Source of the DNA: Temnopleurus reevesii
Taxonomy: Eukaryota; Echinodermata; Echinoidea; Temnopleuroida; Temnopleuridae
Direction of reading: 5' to 3'
Assembly: GCA_036244855.1 (NCBI GenBank)
Contig: BQKZ01002391.1
Coordinates: 1-64,000, forward strand
DNA: 64,000 nt
The notes under the pieces were generated by a model, which was given only the letters and a program-made list of their open reading frames with translations, was not told the DNA's origin and did no database searches. A program made the translations under genes and the position numbers. This document shows, piece by piece, positions 1 through 14,500 of the stretch. Position 1 is the first letter of the stretch, and every line of letters starts with the position of its first letter.

Positions 1-2415
1 TTCTAATTATTTTTTCCTTTCTGGTAACACCTCCAGAGTATCATAAGTATCACCTTTGCTTCATAGCTCCAACCACCGATTCCATTTCCTTTCAAAACAT
101 TATCTCCTTTCACAAAATATGATGTAAAGTATTATTTAAAATCATCCCACAAAGATGGAGCAACTACCCCTTCCTCCCCCTCCCAGACACAGATATATCC
201 TGTAATCAATTATGGAGGCTTCTCAGCCTTTTGGCTAAGATCATGTGTAGTATGTAGGGGTATAATCTGGCTCTACCAATGTCAAAGGCTCATTACAGGA
301 AGTTGGATCTCCCTTGTTCTTCTGTCACCTCCCCGCATCAGTTATGATTAACTATATCCTACACCTGTCTTGCATTTTCTTTTAAATACACTTTTCTTCC
401 CTGTATCATTATGCATTTAAATGAAGGTGTGAATTTCCTTTCAATTCATTTCCGACTAGTAAATAAGTGAGGTAACACACTATACTACAAGATAATAAAG
501 TTTAATAAAATAATGATGCTTGCTATACATCATCGCAGTTAACATTAGAGACCTCGTAATTGATTTGCTGGAAATTTTATCAATTGTTTTTTTATCATAT
601 TTTTAATGGAAATATTTTCAAGGTTAAAAAATCATCGCCTAGTTGTCATGGCAAAGGAAATAAATGAATCAATATATCAGAAAAACTTTTATGACATTCT
701 TGAGATAATTCTGCCAAGTGAGCTTTTTGAAAATAACTTTCTTTCTACTACCCGTTTCTCCTCTTCTAGACATATTTTTTCATTGATGAAAAATAACATT
801 TTAAAGCTTTTCGGTGCTGCTATTTCATATAGAATATTATCCACTGCACTCACTGTGTGACTCACTGAAGGCCTACAACATAATATCATTTTGAAGTATG
901 GTAGCAACTTTGTCAGGATATGAATATTAACATTGGAGTTCATGACACAAGTAATTTGGTCTATCAATTGACAATCCTGAAGAAGATTACAGTATGATAG
1001 TGAATTTGAAGTGGTGACATATTACATATCAATATAGGATAACCAATAGACAGGATAACCATGTCTATTGGTTGTATGGAACTAAACTTGGAAAGAGGAT
1101 ATTGAGTGTTATGTAGTTTACGGTACATTATACATTATAACCCCTGCTCTTTATTTCTATCTCTCTCTGTCTATGTGTATTTGTCTCTCCCTCTTGCTCT
1201 TTCTTTCCCCCTATTTTCATATCTCCTTCTTCCCAGCCACAGAATTTATTTACTCCTCTTGCTTACTCTCTCTTTCTGTAAATTCCTATAATCCAAGATA
1301 CCATTTTCTCATGATATATATTTCATAATATATGCCATTGCTTGTCCAGGGCATAACTACTTGTAGAGCTGACTTTGAAATCTGATACGATAGGGTTGAA
1401 TACATTTATCAGAATGAGATTTGATTTACTTATAAATACAGGTTAGATATGGAAAATTGGAATAAACATTTTAATAGAGCACTACCACTGTGGTGACCTG
1501 TGGTAGATTTGAAAATTAATAGAAAGCACAAATCTAACCCAAAGGAATGCATAAAAAATTAAGTCAGCTATCCGTTAATAATGTTTTGTGGTCGTGTTTT
1601 AACTGGGACCACACACCATCCATATGGTTCAATCAAGCAGTACCCTTGAGTGAAGCAGATATTGACCCCCTCCTATCTCCCTCAACATCCCCCATGCCTT
1701 CCTGATCAAAGCACACCGTCCCACACCCTACCTTGGTTTAAATATAAAGTGTGTAAAAATTCAGTAAGTAGACAGTGTTATTTCCTTTCACTTTCCACCT
1801 CAGAACCATGAAAGACTTGATTGTGAGAAGAGCACTTTCTTGTGCCTCTGAGGTTTAGAAAAGAAGCCTATTTTCTTGTCTCATAATTTATACTGCAAAG
1901 CTGTCCAAATGGGACATTACTGTGTCAGTGTATGGTGGACTTTTATAAAAATGAAGGAATTTTTACTACACCTCAGTAAAGATGCTTTTGTCTTGTAGTG
2001 GAAATATTTCATGCGAAATGATCTCTAGGCTCCGTTCATAGATTAAAAAATTGGCTGGTTATCAAATTTACACACATTTCTTACCAACAAACAAAACAAT
2101 GTTTCCTTCACCTGTTAATAACGATACAATACTTTAAATCCAGTTTGTTTACATTTCACTTGTTCATTTGTTGGTCAAGCCTTGTACAAGCTCTTGGGAC
2201 CTTTGTGTATAGAGCATGCATATAATTTGCATCTATTACTAAACCCCCCTATAACGCACTGTTGGTCTTGATTGCTCTTTGCTTCCTAATCTTTTTATTA
2301 CATGACTACAAGTCCACAATTCGAACTTCACTAACATCAAACACATAAATAATATAGTGAAAAGAAATCTTTAATGAAATTGATTTTATTCTGATATAAT
2401 CCATAAATACCTTAC
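1..2415. other. Intron or 3' flank of PH gene; no exon recognised
   Basis: Apart from the U2-like piece at 215-254 and a small perfect hairpin at 1041-1072 (12-bp arms AACCAATAGACA), I see AT-rich noncoding sequence and a pyrimidine-rich stretch at about 1145-1280. No exon with good splice borders continuing from exon H was found. Confidence 0.5.
215..254 (+). pseudogene. U2 snRNA-like 5' fragment
   Basis: GCTTCTCAGCCTTTTGGCTA (218-237) and AAGATCATGTGTAGTAT following it match the first ~39 nt of metazoan U2 snRNA with a few differences, including the first three bases. The branch-point recognition GTAGTA is kept. After about 254 the similarity stops: the U2 stem IIa and Sm site are not seen. 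It is therefore a truncated pseudogene or a U2-derived head of a repeat, not a working U2 gene. The U2 sequence was compared from general knowledge, not by search. Confidence 0.6.
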
Positions 2416-2559
2416 CTCATAGTAGCCTTTGAGCATTGTATTGATGCTTTCCCTCTGTGACTTGATGCTACTGTTGGTAGTAACAGCACTTGTGTTGAAG
2501 CTATCATCACCAAGATTGGCCACAGACTCTCGCCTGTCCCCGCAGGCATAGCGTATGGC
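2416..2559 (-). CDS. Exon H: end of PH fold 2 and Ser/Thr/Asn-rich region
   Basis: 144 bp, 48 codons (residues 356-403), phase 0 to 0. Acceptor CGCTTTCTAG, donor GTAAGG. It starts A-I-R-Y-A-C-G, finishing the PH2 helix, then becomes polar (S-F-N-T-S-A-V-T-T-N-S-S). It ends M-L-K-G-Y-Y-E at a good donor, so the protein continues in an exon to the left. I found no convincing next exon in positions 1-2415; it probably lies outside the window. Confidence 0.85.
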
Positions 2560-5500
2560 CTAGAAAGCGAGAAAGTAAATAAAACATAAGTGAAATCCTT
2601 TCATTCTATAAATTGATTTACATATAGGATCGAAACATTTGTTGATAATGATGAGTTTAATGATGATTTTGATGATGACAATTTTGATGATGATGATGAT
2701 GATGATGATTTTGATGCTGCTGCTGCTGCTGCTAATGATGATAATGATGACAACGACGACTCCCGATGATGATGATGATGATGATGATGAACCGACAATG
2801 ACAATAATACACAAATGCATGTAAATTAAATTATAAAAATAAAAAGAAGGTGAACAGATGTACTTGGAAATGTTAAGACACCTGTGTTGAAAATAATGTG
2901 AATAACAAAAAGATTAATTCAATCTCACCCAATGTGAAATGGAAAGAAATAATAAACAATGATAACCTACATAATAATAAAATACATGTTACTTACTTGG
3001 ATATGTACAATCTCAATTGTCAAGCATGTTTCAACCAAATAATACATGATCCAGTTGATTACGTGCTATATTTCTCCACAAATTGATTCCAAAAAAAAGA
3101 ATAACATTGCTAATCTCACTTTCAAGAATCCACTAAATTATAACAAAAACCAACATCAGAGAGTGGTTTGTGAGATCCACAGAGTGAACCTTTTACACAG
3201 AAATTGACAAGTCTAATGTTGGAGCAAAACCTTTTTATGAGTTCAGATTTATTACCACATTGCCACTATAAAAGAGTATCAATTAATTATCTCACTGTAT
3301 CAGACCCACCAGCTTTTCATTTTCAACATGAGTATAACATTTTTATATTTTCATTAGTTTCTTTGATTTGGCTTATTTCTCAGATCAGTATAAAATGGAT
3401 CTTTTTCCTGGTCAAATATTTATTATCTGCTAAATAACAATGATTCTTCTGTATAAATGATTGTAAGAACAATATTGGACTAAATTACAAGACTAAGCAA
3501 GTTCAAATATGATATTGTGTCTAACCCTAAACAAGGATTACACGTATGTACCAATTTAGATTCATGTTACTCCCAGGAGTGAAATTGATAGCAAGATATG
3601 CCAAACATTTCTGACATTCTTCCAAACTAATTACTAACTCTAATGCTTGAAATCTTGAGCAGAGTTCCCACGATAGCCAACATTAAGTTGGTGATTTTAA
3701 GTGTAGTATAGTGTAAATAAACCCATACTTGTTTTCTGTCTTGTAAATGTATATTCTCTGTACCGCAATCAAGCTATTTGAACAGAATTTTTATTTCTTT
3801 TAACAGAAGGTGTGATTTATTGTACTTTCTGTACATAAATAAGAATGGATCAAACAACTCAACAGATTTTAACTGCAAAGATATTGAACAGCTATCATGT
3901 ACACCTTTATCGTCATAAATTTTCTCATTTTGCTCCCTGAAAAATGGAAGCAACGAAAACAGTTTATGAACGTAGCCTATGAGTCACTGCTCATATTCCC
4001 TAATGTGGGATGTTGATAAGAGTATTAATGGGAGTATAAATGACATGTTCCCTGATAACACAACGGATAAGCTGAAAAATCTAGTCATTAATTTAAACTA
4101 AAAATTTGTTTGTTAACATTTTAAGTACAGCTCATTATCAGCTGATATCTACTTTTAAAACACAAATCTTGTGTGATCATCTTTGTCAGGACTCGTGATT
4201 GCTTTGGACTAAGACAGCTTAACAACAAATTTCCTTGTACAGGTAATTCATGGTGCAAAGTAAAAACTTAATACCTGCTCACAAGGAAACTATTCATGCT
4301 TAATACAGTAACAAAATGAGTATAACTTTTGGTATGCCTTCTGTTTAAGAGCATAGCCTCAAATATTAGGATAGGTATTGCAATGTGGAGATCACCATTT
4401 ATGCATTTTCATATATTGAAAATTAAACGAATCTGAATACCTACGTTTGGTTAATCTGAAAAGTATTCCATACATTTCGTAAATTATTGGTTAGGTCAAA
4501 GCAAGAGAGAGAAATTCTGGATATAAGCAATGAGAAATTTATTATTAAAAGCATACTACTACATTGATAATATTGGTGTGGTCACAATATATTTTGCTGA
4601 TTATATTTCGATATTTGTAACTTACTTTGAACCATTCATCTCGATGTCTCTCTAACTCAGCTGCTGTGACACTCCCGCTTACGATCACTCGGAAACTGAA
4701 AAATGGGAAAGAGAAGCTATTAATTCTATAACCGAACTGAAAATATTAACATACTTATATATTGAGTGCCAACACAATACCTTGTAGAGTAAGTTAAACA
4801 CTCTGGTTAAGGACATTTCAATTGATGAAAAAAACTTGTAAAAATGTTGTGTTACATAAAAATGTGGCAACCTGTTATTTATCAAATCAATGTCACAAAC
4901 ACTCCTAAAAGTTTGTAATATAAGAGGGAGATGTTTGTAATTGTTTTAGCTACAATTTCTCATTTGTGGTTTATTTACTAAATAAATGTACAATTTCTCT
5001 TCTCCATACACCTAACAAATTAAGGTATAAAACTTTTATGAAGTTTGTGTGTATAAAGAATGATCTAAAGAACAGATCAATCTGTATTAATAGTTGTAAG
5101 TCCATTTCTTTTATAGGAACCTTCAGTTCCTTCATCGAGACACATTATGGAATAGGATACTTCATTCAATACTTTGATACATCATTCAATATGTTTTAAA
5201 AATTTCAGTCTCAAATATATAGCGATATCTAGGATCCTATTATTTGGTGGCATGTGGAATATGATACATATTTGAAACTGTATCGCACTACAAGGGGTGC
5301 TAGAATGGATATTAGCCATGTCTCTACACTGCTTATTTTGAATCTGGGCAATACAAAGTGTCATGAGTTTCCCTATACCTGAACTTTGGATTAATCCTTA
5401 TACCCTAGTGATCTGATAAAAATAGGTAGCTCCTACTAGAGCAAATTAGCCCGCTGTGGTTACCTAAACCTACCTACCCAAAACAAATGGCTGACTCATG

Positions 5501-8500
5501 ATGGAAGAATTAAGAGAGATTCTTGGGGATAATTTTTGCCGGCTTCGGCATCACGATTCCTTCCTTTCATGCCAAAAGACCAAGAATAGCTTGCATACAT
5601 CTATATCAGACACACTGCACCATTTGAAACACCTGAATTACAGAATATTCAGCATCGCATTATACCCTCAAACTAATCTGGTTAACGTGGAGCGCATTTA
5701 CTGATGTACCAATCTTAAATACATTTGCTTGCTTTTGTTTTCATAATCACTCCTTCATTATTTCTTAATTGTTAACAAAATATGGTGAAAGAAGCAGCTG
5801 CATGAAGGAAAGCTTCATTTGAACAATAGCTTTAAATAGTTAACATGACAAATTTAGAGATGTTCTGCACAAGAGAGTTTAGTTTGAGGGAGGTTATGAT
5901 GATATATAATTCCATCTAGGTCTCTCCATTTCAAGGGGGATGCTAGGTGGCATCATGTTATTCTTTTGACTTAAATGTATCTAACACAAGAATGTGATAG
6001 ATGTAACTTCATTGGTAGAATGCATAGCATAAGTAAAAATAATTGACACAAAACATTCAGAAATATATGCCATAAGAATTTTTGAGTGAGGTTCTGATGA
6101 TATCATGCTCCAGACAGGTCTCTCCATTTTGAGAGGGATGCTAGGTATACTACGTTTGGTAATGGTCGACAGCATCATTATTATTTCTATTTTTACCCTA
6201 TAATTTTAAATTAAAATGGTAGAAAAGTGTGAAATGGTCCACTTGACAAACTTAGTGATTTAGTTTAAGGGGTTTAAGGGAGATTCTTATATCAAGATCC
6301 ACACAGGTCTCTCCATTTCAAGAGGGATAGCTGTACCAAAAACACAATACAATATTTCCATAAAATGAAGTAAATGGTCCTCTATAATGCTATTGAAATT
6401 GGGACTTGCTTGTAATTGTGATGTTTGCATGATTCAATACATGAGTTTCTGATCTATTGTCCCATGACCCACTTAATTCTATGTAAATAATTTATATTGT
6501 GTTCAAAGTAAGTTTGGCAATGTTAGGTAATATCATCACTTCTCATATTTCTTTCCAATATTGCGAACATAACATTGTAAGTGAAGAAAACGTGATGATT
6601 TCATGATATGAAATAGTTCACAAGACACAGTTAGAGCCCTTCTTTTCACTAGAGTTGAGATTGAGGGAGGATCTGATGCTATCATATTCCATCCGGGTCT
6701 CTCCATTTCAAGGGTGTGCTCGATACCAAGCTGAGTTTGGCAATGTTCAGTAGTGTCATCATTATACCTCTTTTGATTCTAATGTCTAAATTACACTTAC
6801 TATTGCAACGTTTAGCATCTTGTTTTCTTTATATAGATGGTGAAATGGTGTTAAATTTTTTACATGACACATTCAGCAATGTTCCCAATATAAAGGCCTT
6901 GTTTGATAGAGAATCTGATGATATCACTACCCATCCAGGTCTCTCCATATTAAGAGGGATATTATGTACCACATAGTAGGGCAATGTTCGGAATTATCAT
7001 TGCTTCTCCTCTTCGATTCTAATGTGAGTCAACATCTCAATGATGACATGGTATGATCCGATAAAAAAATATTCCACAAAAGATCTTCATTTTCGGAAGG
7101 ATCTTAGGATATCATGCGCCACCCAGGCCTCTTATTTCAGTGCGGGATGCTAAGTACTTAACTAAATTTGGCAATTTTGAGCAGCTCAATCTATTATAAT
7201 ACAATGTTTTTCATCTGAATGATGGAACCATGTGAAATAGCTCAAATGACAAATGTAGTGATTTAGTTTAGGGGTTTGTTTGAGGGGGATTCTTATACAT
7301 ATGCTCCATCCAGGTCTCTCCATTTCAAGAGGGATGTCCGTACCAAATTAAGTAGGGCAATGCTCATCATTATCATAGCTACTCCTCTTTGATTCCAATA
7401 GATGTAAAACAAACTTTTAAGTGAGTCAACATCTGAATATGAAAAAGATCTGACACATTTAGAGATGTTCTAAACATGAGAGAATTGTTTGAAGAAGGTT
7501 ATGATTATGTTCCTTCCAGGTCATATATTTCAAGAGGGATGTTAGGTGCCAAATTAAGTAAGACAATGTTCAGCATTATCATTTATACTCCTCTTTCATT
7601 CAAATATATTTAAAACAAATTTGTGAGTCAACAAATGAATGATGACATAGTATAACATAGTTCTCATGAAACATTTAGAAATGTTCTCTACATGAGAGCC
7701 TAGTTTGAGGGAGGTTCTGGTGATATCATGTTCCATCCAGGTCACTCCATTGTAAGAGGGAATCTGAGAAGCATGCTAAGGTTAGCCATGTTTTAAAGAC
7801 ATATAATCACATTAAAGTACCCTTTGGTAAATGAGAACTGGCACACAGTGTAACTCATTTATTCTCAAAATATAAGGAAAGAATATACCTGTAATTTGGA
7901 GATAATCAAGGACATGGTATATTCTATTTCCAAAAAGTTAAATCAAACACCAATTCAATGCTCCTTTGTATTGCTATTCAAATCATAACCGGCTTGTGAT
8001 TGTTGTGTCCGCCGAGTTCAATACACGGCGTATGGTTGTATTATCCATGACCCACTTTATTTGCGGAAATCTTTATATTGTGTTAATTAAAGACAAATTG
8101 CTTTCATTTTTGCAAAGTGACAATAGCCAAAAGGTAATGCAGCATGACACTATCTAGACATTTATATTTTCATTGAAGCACGCTGTTTCCTTTTTGATAA
8201 TAAACATGAATTTAAAAAAGGATCCCCCTTAAATAATTACTCTGTCTGAACTTCATGGAACATTACCCTTAGGCAATAATACCATCACAGTACAAAAAAA
8301 TGAAATGGTAATAAAGATAATAAAGATAAGTAGAAAAAATATTGATTGATAGGAAAAAATCATTGCAGCATAAAAAATGCAATTTCAAGAAAAACCCTAA
8401 AAGTAACAGGATTTTTCACAATTTAAGTGTCATAAATGGTAAACAGCTCAGTAATACTCACAAGTAGACCTTCTTCCTTGTTGAGATGCTGAATCCATTG

Positions 8501-11500
8501 TTGTTAACCTTCTTGACGAGATTGACCTCTCTGGATAGCTGAAGGATGTTGAGAGCTTGTTGGTTATCATCGTCTGGTTTGTAGTAGGATAGCTCCCCTT
8601 GTCTTATTCTCACCCATCGTCTAGAAAAAATAACCATCATGATTTAGAATATAGATTATCACACCTTTGAAAATAAATAGCATATAGGGTATGCATGATA
8701 CGCATTGTAATTGACGTGCAAGAAAATTTTTATATGGCACAGCCATTCCATGGGAAGTATTTTTCCTGTATCAGAATAGGAATGTACAAGCAGACAGGGA
8801 TGGATTCGTCATGGAAGGTGGAAGAAAGCCAAACACTGCCTTTAGTCATAATAGCATCACAAAATATTGAGGAATAAGATTTGACACTTGATTACAAGGA
8901 AAAGGTTGCCATAAAGACCAGATGGTTACAAAGCACATGAGAAGAGTACTGGGAGTTCTTGCAAATATTGAATTATAATTTTGGTACTAAACATAACAGA
9001 GCAAACGGTAAACCAAGGAGAAATGAGACCATCCACATGTGACATTAATGTTGGGCCCTGGTTTTGAGTCATCTGTATCTGCAAACACACACCAACCTGA
9101 TCAACTACCTAAGGTATAGCTTATTTTTGGGAGAGGTGGTGCTTTAATTACTTTGTGAGCTGCGGTAAATTATTACATAATTATTATCCATATGAGAGTT
9201 TTAAGCCATGCAACATTATGCCATGTTTTACGGCTTCAATTTCACGCATGTGCAAAGCAGTGATCAGCCTTCTGGTACTTCTACAATAATACAGTTGGTA
9301 AGTCAAAGGCTAATGTAAAGATAATAATAATTATATTGGATGGCTCTATTTCATGAAATACCGGGAACATTGCACTTGTTAGGGCCAATATTGCCCTAAC
9401 TCGTGCAATATTCCCTGGTATTCCATTCATTGCCATCCAATATTATATAAATATTGTTTTTCCATCACAAATTAGAGTAATTTCACTTTGCTTGAATAAA
9501 ATCAACCCAGAAATGGCTTATTTATTGCACAACAAAAAACATGTGTGTCCGTTTTATTTGTCAGCACACTGCCTCACAGTGCAGAAATTCTGCTATCCTA
9601 TCCCAGCGGGCCAACATTGCTGGCAGTCCCTAGGGATAACTGTTAGGGCCTTTTGTTGAGGTATTCAAACAGGAATATGCCAGTATATTTGTAGAAATCA
9701 TCTCAAAATTTCATATACATTCTATTTCGTGGATGTAAAGCAATGTGTGAATATGTCAGCTCGTATTGTATCAATATCTTCATCCAGACCATTACAGATC
9801 TATGCCTTTAAACCAGTGCTTTAAAGTAACTTAACCATTAGAGGAACAGGCAGGTTGTTGATCACCTTTCCCAGAATGCTACTTTCTCTTTGAAAGTATT
9901 TCCAAATTTTAAAGGCTGTTTTAGCAAAAATTTGGTTATTCCATTTCGTGCTGGTTCCTCCATTTTGAGAGGGATGCTGACTTCAACACTCGGGTTGGCT
10001 ATATCCTGCAAAATACGACCAAAATTGGTCCTAGGCATGATGGTGAATAGTGCTCCACGATGTTGGTCTAAGGTTTTCAAAGACTTGTTCTTGATGCAAA
10101 CATTTAGTAGACATACAAAGAGAAGGGGAATCGTGTTAGGGTTGTCAGCATTATCACAGCGAGACCCAAATTGGTTTGGATAGTTATGAAGCTGCACCAC
10201 GACACAAAGATGGTATTGGCCTCTGCTAGCTACTCCAGAACACTGGCATGGTTGTTTCAGAAGCAATAGAGAAGAAGTTTGATGAGGCCTTTGTGATACT
10301 CTTTGTAGTGCATGGGGTAAATTTTTTCGTCTGCATTGCAAGGAATGTTTGTCCAACTCATGCCAAATTTTCATACTGTTCCAAGGCTTCACAGCGCAAG
10401 AACCTAGTGAAGGGTTGTACAAAGAAGGAAAGCCCATCCTAATAGGTTGCAGGAGGACTTGGTCCAACATCTTGATGCCTGCCTCTTACTATAATGAAGT
10501 CAAATCAGATATTATACCAAACAACATAGATGTTCTGAATTCCTATATGGCCCTGTGAAAGATTCGAAAAGAAGATTTGAAGGATATTTCATCTCCAGCT
10601 AGAGTCAAATTTTAGATCCAACATCCAAGTGCATTTCTCCTTAAATCCCAATGCATCACATCCCGATGAAATTCACAATTAATTATACAATCCACAGTTC
10701 ACAATTGCTAAATCCAACAGGTGATCTGGTAACTCCAACAGAATTTCATTTTTTATGATCTGTATGATCCAGTGTTTCAACTACGGTGACACTAGCAACC
10801 AGTATCTCCATAAAGCCTCTGCATGCACATAGTGTATTGCATTGTGAGTACATCCTACCAGCTATCGCGCCCCTGACAGCCCTTTCTGATCCAGCGTTAA
10901 AGCCGTCACATAATACCTTGGTCAAAAGTTATATCAACCCAGGGTGGAGTTCACAATGTCACAACGATTAAAATCTGCCTTCCTTCCCAAGCCAATTGGC
11001 TATTTCCTACCTCTAACATTTATGACACCCATGACAATACAAACAGAAAACTATTATTAACACTCAGCATATCTAGAGCTTTCATCAAAATCATAATGAA
11101 ACTGAAACAGTTACATTTCCATTTTTGGGGAAAGCAATAAGACAGATATAGAAATGGGAGAAGTTAACAATTTTGTAGATTGTGCCAAATAATTGTATGT
11201 ATGTTTGTTTGTTAATTTGTTTGTATAAAGGATCTTTTGTGGCCAAGCATTGTCTTATTAATGAAATGAAGATGAATAATGGTGACCTTTTTGCATCATG
11301 TCTGGAAGAAGGAACTAGATGCAAAGTTTCTTGTTTCAAAATCACTTATTACTTATCACTAACAGGAACAATCTTGGAAATCCCTTTCTAAACACCTTTA
11401 TCAAACCATATTACAGTTTGGACAAAATGTCATTGCCAACGATGTCAACTATAAAGATTCCAATTTAGTTGCAACAACCACTTTTTAAGAAAATGCAATT

Positions 11501-14500
11501 ATGCTCTTCTGCTTGGCACAAAAGTATATAAAATAACATAAAGAAGTTAAACATGCAAATATTGATTGTTGTTAGGTAGATGGAATATATCAAGCACATT
11601 GTTTATATTCAAAATAATTTCAATTTGACATCAATGTAAAATAGAAGGTCACTTATATATTGTTCTGCATAAAAAACAGCGATAAATGTGGTTAGAATTT
11701 TGAGAACGACCTGCTAATAGATAAGCTTCATAAAAGGAATGTGGGAGGGTGCCAATGGGTGAAATGGAAACAGTTAATTTGATACTCTGTAATTACATTT
11801 TTATACTACATGCAGGTCTGCCTCCCTTCTCATATTCAGTAGCTGTAAAGTACTATTTATCCCATTCAGACAATAAATATTTATTGTATTTCCAAATAAA
11901 ACCAAGAATGATTGGATTCTTAAAATCCTGCTTCTTAAGTTGAACGAAATATAAATTAGAATGTAGATTTAACTTAGAAATACATCCTAAGAAGCTTGAA
12001 AGTATAAATGGTGACTATTTTGTCGTGTACGTGCTATTGTCACTTGATTAGATGCCTGTTGTTAAAGTATATTTTAGATCTGAGTCAGTCTCCTTTTGGC
12101 ATGAAAGGATGATAAATCAATTCATCATTACAAAGAAGACACCATAACCTTCTCCATTAAATGTGCCATGAATGCAAGAACTGAAATGATAATAAAGCTT
12201 GTTCATGTAGCACTAAAAACAGAGAGTATAATAGCGCTATACAATATAAAATTGTCATCTTACAAATTGAAGAACCACAATAATCCCATTTATAGAAAAA
12301 CACTAGTTTTAAAGATAGGTGTTGGAGAAAAAATAAAGTTGTAACAGTAAAAGAATTGTGTGTTGTACAGGTAAATCATTTCTATATACCTTGCTTTACC
12401 CATTGTGATTTGATTTTAGTATCATACATTATGTCTCTTAGACTCTTAACTACTTTTGTGTTAAACTCATCACTTAAAATCCAAAACTAGTTGTAGGCCA
12501 CATAAATATTTTTAAGAATATTCAGTAAAATAATATAATTTTTGAATGAAGGTTTATTCTGAACATGTTTAGTGATTACACACAGAAAATTAAACCACTG
12601 ATTCCAATATTGACCTTTCAAAACTTGATTTTGATCAATGAGAATTAATACAAAAAATGAAAATTTTGAGCATTTTTAAAAGTGGGTTTGGCACCATATA
12701 CATGTAAGTTATATTATTAATAAAATCCGGTGATTTTTCTTGTGCATCTCTTCATAGCATACTTTGCACTCTCAAAACCTTTCAAATTTGTTTTTCAAGT
12801 AAAATCATAAAGATTTTTTTAAAGGAAATAAAAATACATAGAGTTGTATCATGATGACACAGTACAAAAAATGATAATAATGATGAAAAAACAATAAAAA
12901 TCGATCCTAAATCATAACCAGGTTTTTCCTGACCAAAGTACAGATTTTTCATCTATTGGTCTATTTTAGAAACACTATTGATGTAATTTGACCTGATTCT
13001 TGTCAATTGGTTAATGCACTGAATATATAGGTTGAATCATATCAAACAAGCAGATCTGTATATGGACCAAATCAGGCAATTTCCCAGTGTATATAAATAC
13101 TATATCTTCAACTGGCAAAAGATGATATCTAATACAGGGTTATCATAGAAAAATGACCTATGAAAGAAACAATCAATGCCTGGATTTGTTAGACCTACTT
13201 CATAAATAGATGCAAAACAGGGCCCCTAAATATTTACAATATAAACAATAAGCAAACAATGCTTATTTATCACGAGTATCTGGAGCTGATTAAAAGTATA
13301 ATTGTATTAACATGAATATGTTTCATACAAGATATGAAATATTAACCAGACCTTGGCAACAGGCAGCACAAATAGACCTAATTTCATTGATAAGGATATT
13401 TTTTTCTGAAAATGTGTTTGATTCAGTTTTCAAAAACTTCAATAAAGCTTTAAAAATAATATTAATACAAAAACTTTGAACAACAATACCTAATAGTTTT
13501 GTGAACTTTTTAATAAATTTCAGATAAATTCAATAAACGAGAACTGCTGAAACTGCTTTCCGATCATGGAGAGCTGTGGAGTAAAATGAAGTAAAAAAAA
13601 AAGAGCTTGAGCATTCGATCCTAGCAGAATTTTAACCATGAAATTAAAAATAGAAAATGTTTTGGGAAAATATATAAAAGATTTTTCTAATCTAATCCGA
13701 GCATTTTCACTTTGCATTGCTGAAACAAGTTGACAAGATGAATAATTCACCGAACATAATTTAGGATGTAGGGACAGTATCACCCACTGTGTGGGAGGGG
13801 GCACTGGATGGAATGTAAATCAACAAGCACAAAGATATAGGACGATAGAGGATATTTCAGATTTCTTCATTTCTTTTCTCCGTTTCTTTCATTAGAGACA
13901 AAGCAAATTCGTCTTAAGGTGTCCTCTTTACCCATACCACCCTAACACCTAAACAAAGGTATATGGTTGAACTGGAATGACAATTTTGAAAACTGTAATT
14001 TTTTAAATTTCTGCAAAAAAAAAAGACAAAAGGTCGGGTCTGGTCATTTTTCCGAAGGTCGGTTAGTGTAAGGCACCCAAACATTTTTTTTTCTTGTTTT
14101 TTGTCATTTTTGGGGGGAAGGGGTGGGCCTTAGCTAAGACATTACACTAGACTGCCGGCAGTACTTCTTTCTGCAATAATCTAGGAGGCGGGGACTTATC
14201 TCCGAGGCAACATTGGCTAATTAAAGTGAATTGAAGTAGCTCTTCGTGTCTGTCCTCTCGCATCCCCTATGACTAACAACCCTGGATTATGGCACGCTTT
14301 CCCTCGAGGATTAGCGTGAGGTACACATGTACACATAGCTGGCGAGATCCACTCCGTGTCATTTACAAATGTACACTTTTCAAGTAAATCATATCTCTGA
14401 ATGCATGTCACGCTAATTTGTCCTTAGAGCTTACTATCAAGAGGTATACAAATTAATGTTTACGATTTTCTGTGCCTAAAATGAAATATGAAAGATAATT

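Larger units (their letters stand above)
4696..8461. other. Intron between exons F and G
   Basis: 3766 bp. About half is the ~200-bp tandem array (5905-7770) plus two copies of a dispersed element (about 6376-6505 and 7949-8092). 4696-5900 is AT-rich with nothing recognised. Confidence 0.8.

Noticed and set aside
2560..2824. Ser-, Ile- and Asp/Met-rich frames on both strands
   Set aside because: Produced by the GAT microsatellite.
5905..7770. CRISPR-like array
   Set aside because: Units are about 200 bp, diverged throughout, in an animal intron; no short exact repeats with unique spacers.
9862..10470. 202-codon minus-strand open frame
   Set aside because: Longest frame in the window, but no motif, domain or splice support. 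It contains the SIPLKME string encoded by the core of the nearby 200-bp repeat, and the opposite strand is also partly open, so it is more likely repeat-derived than a gene.
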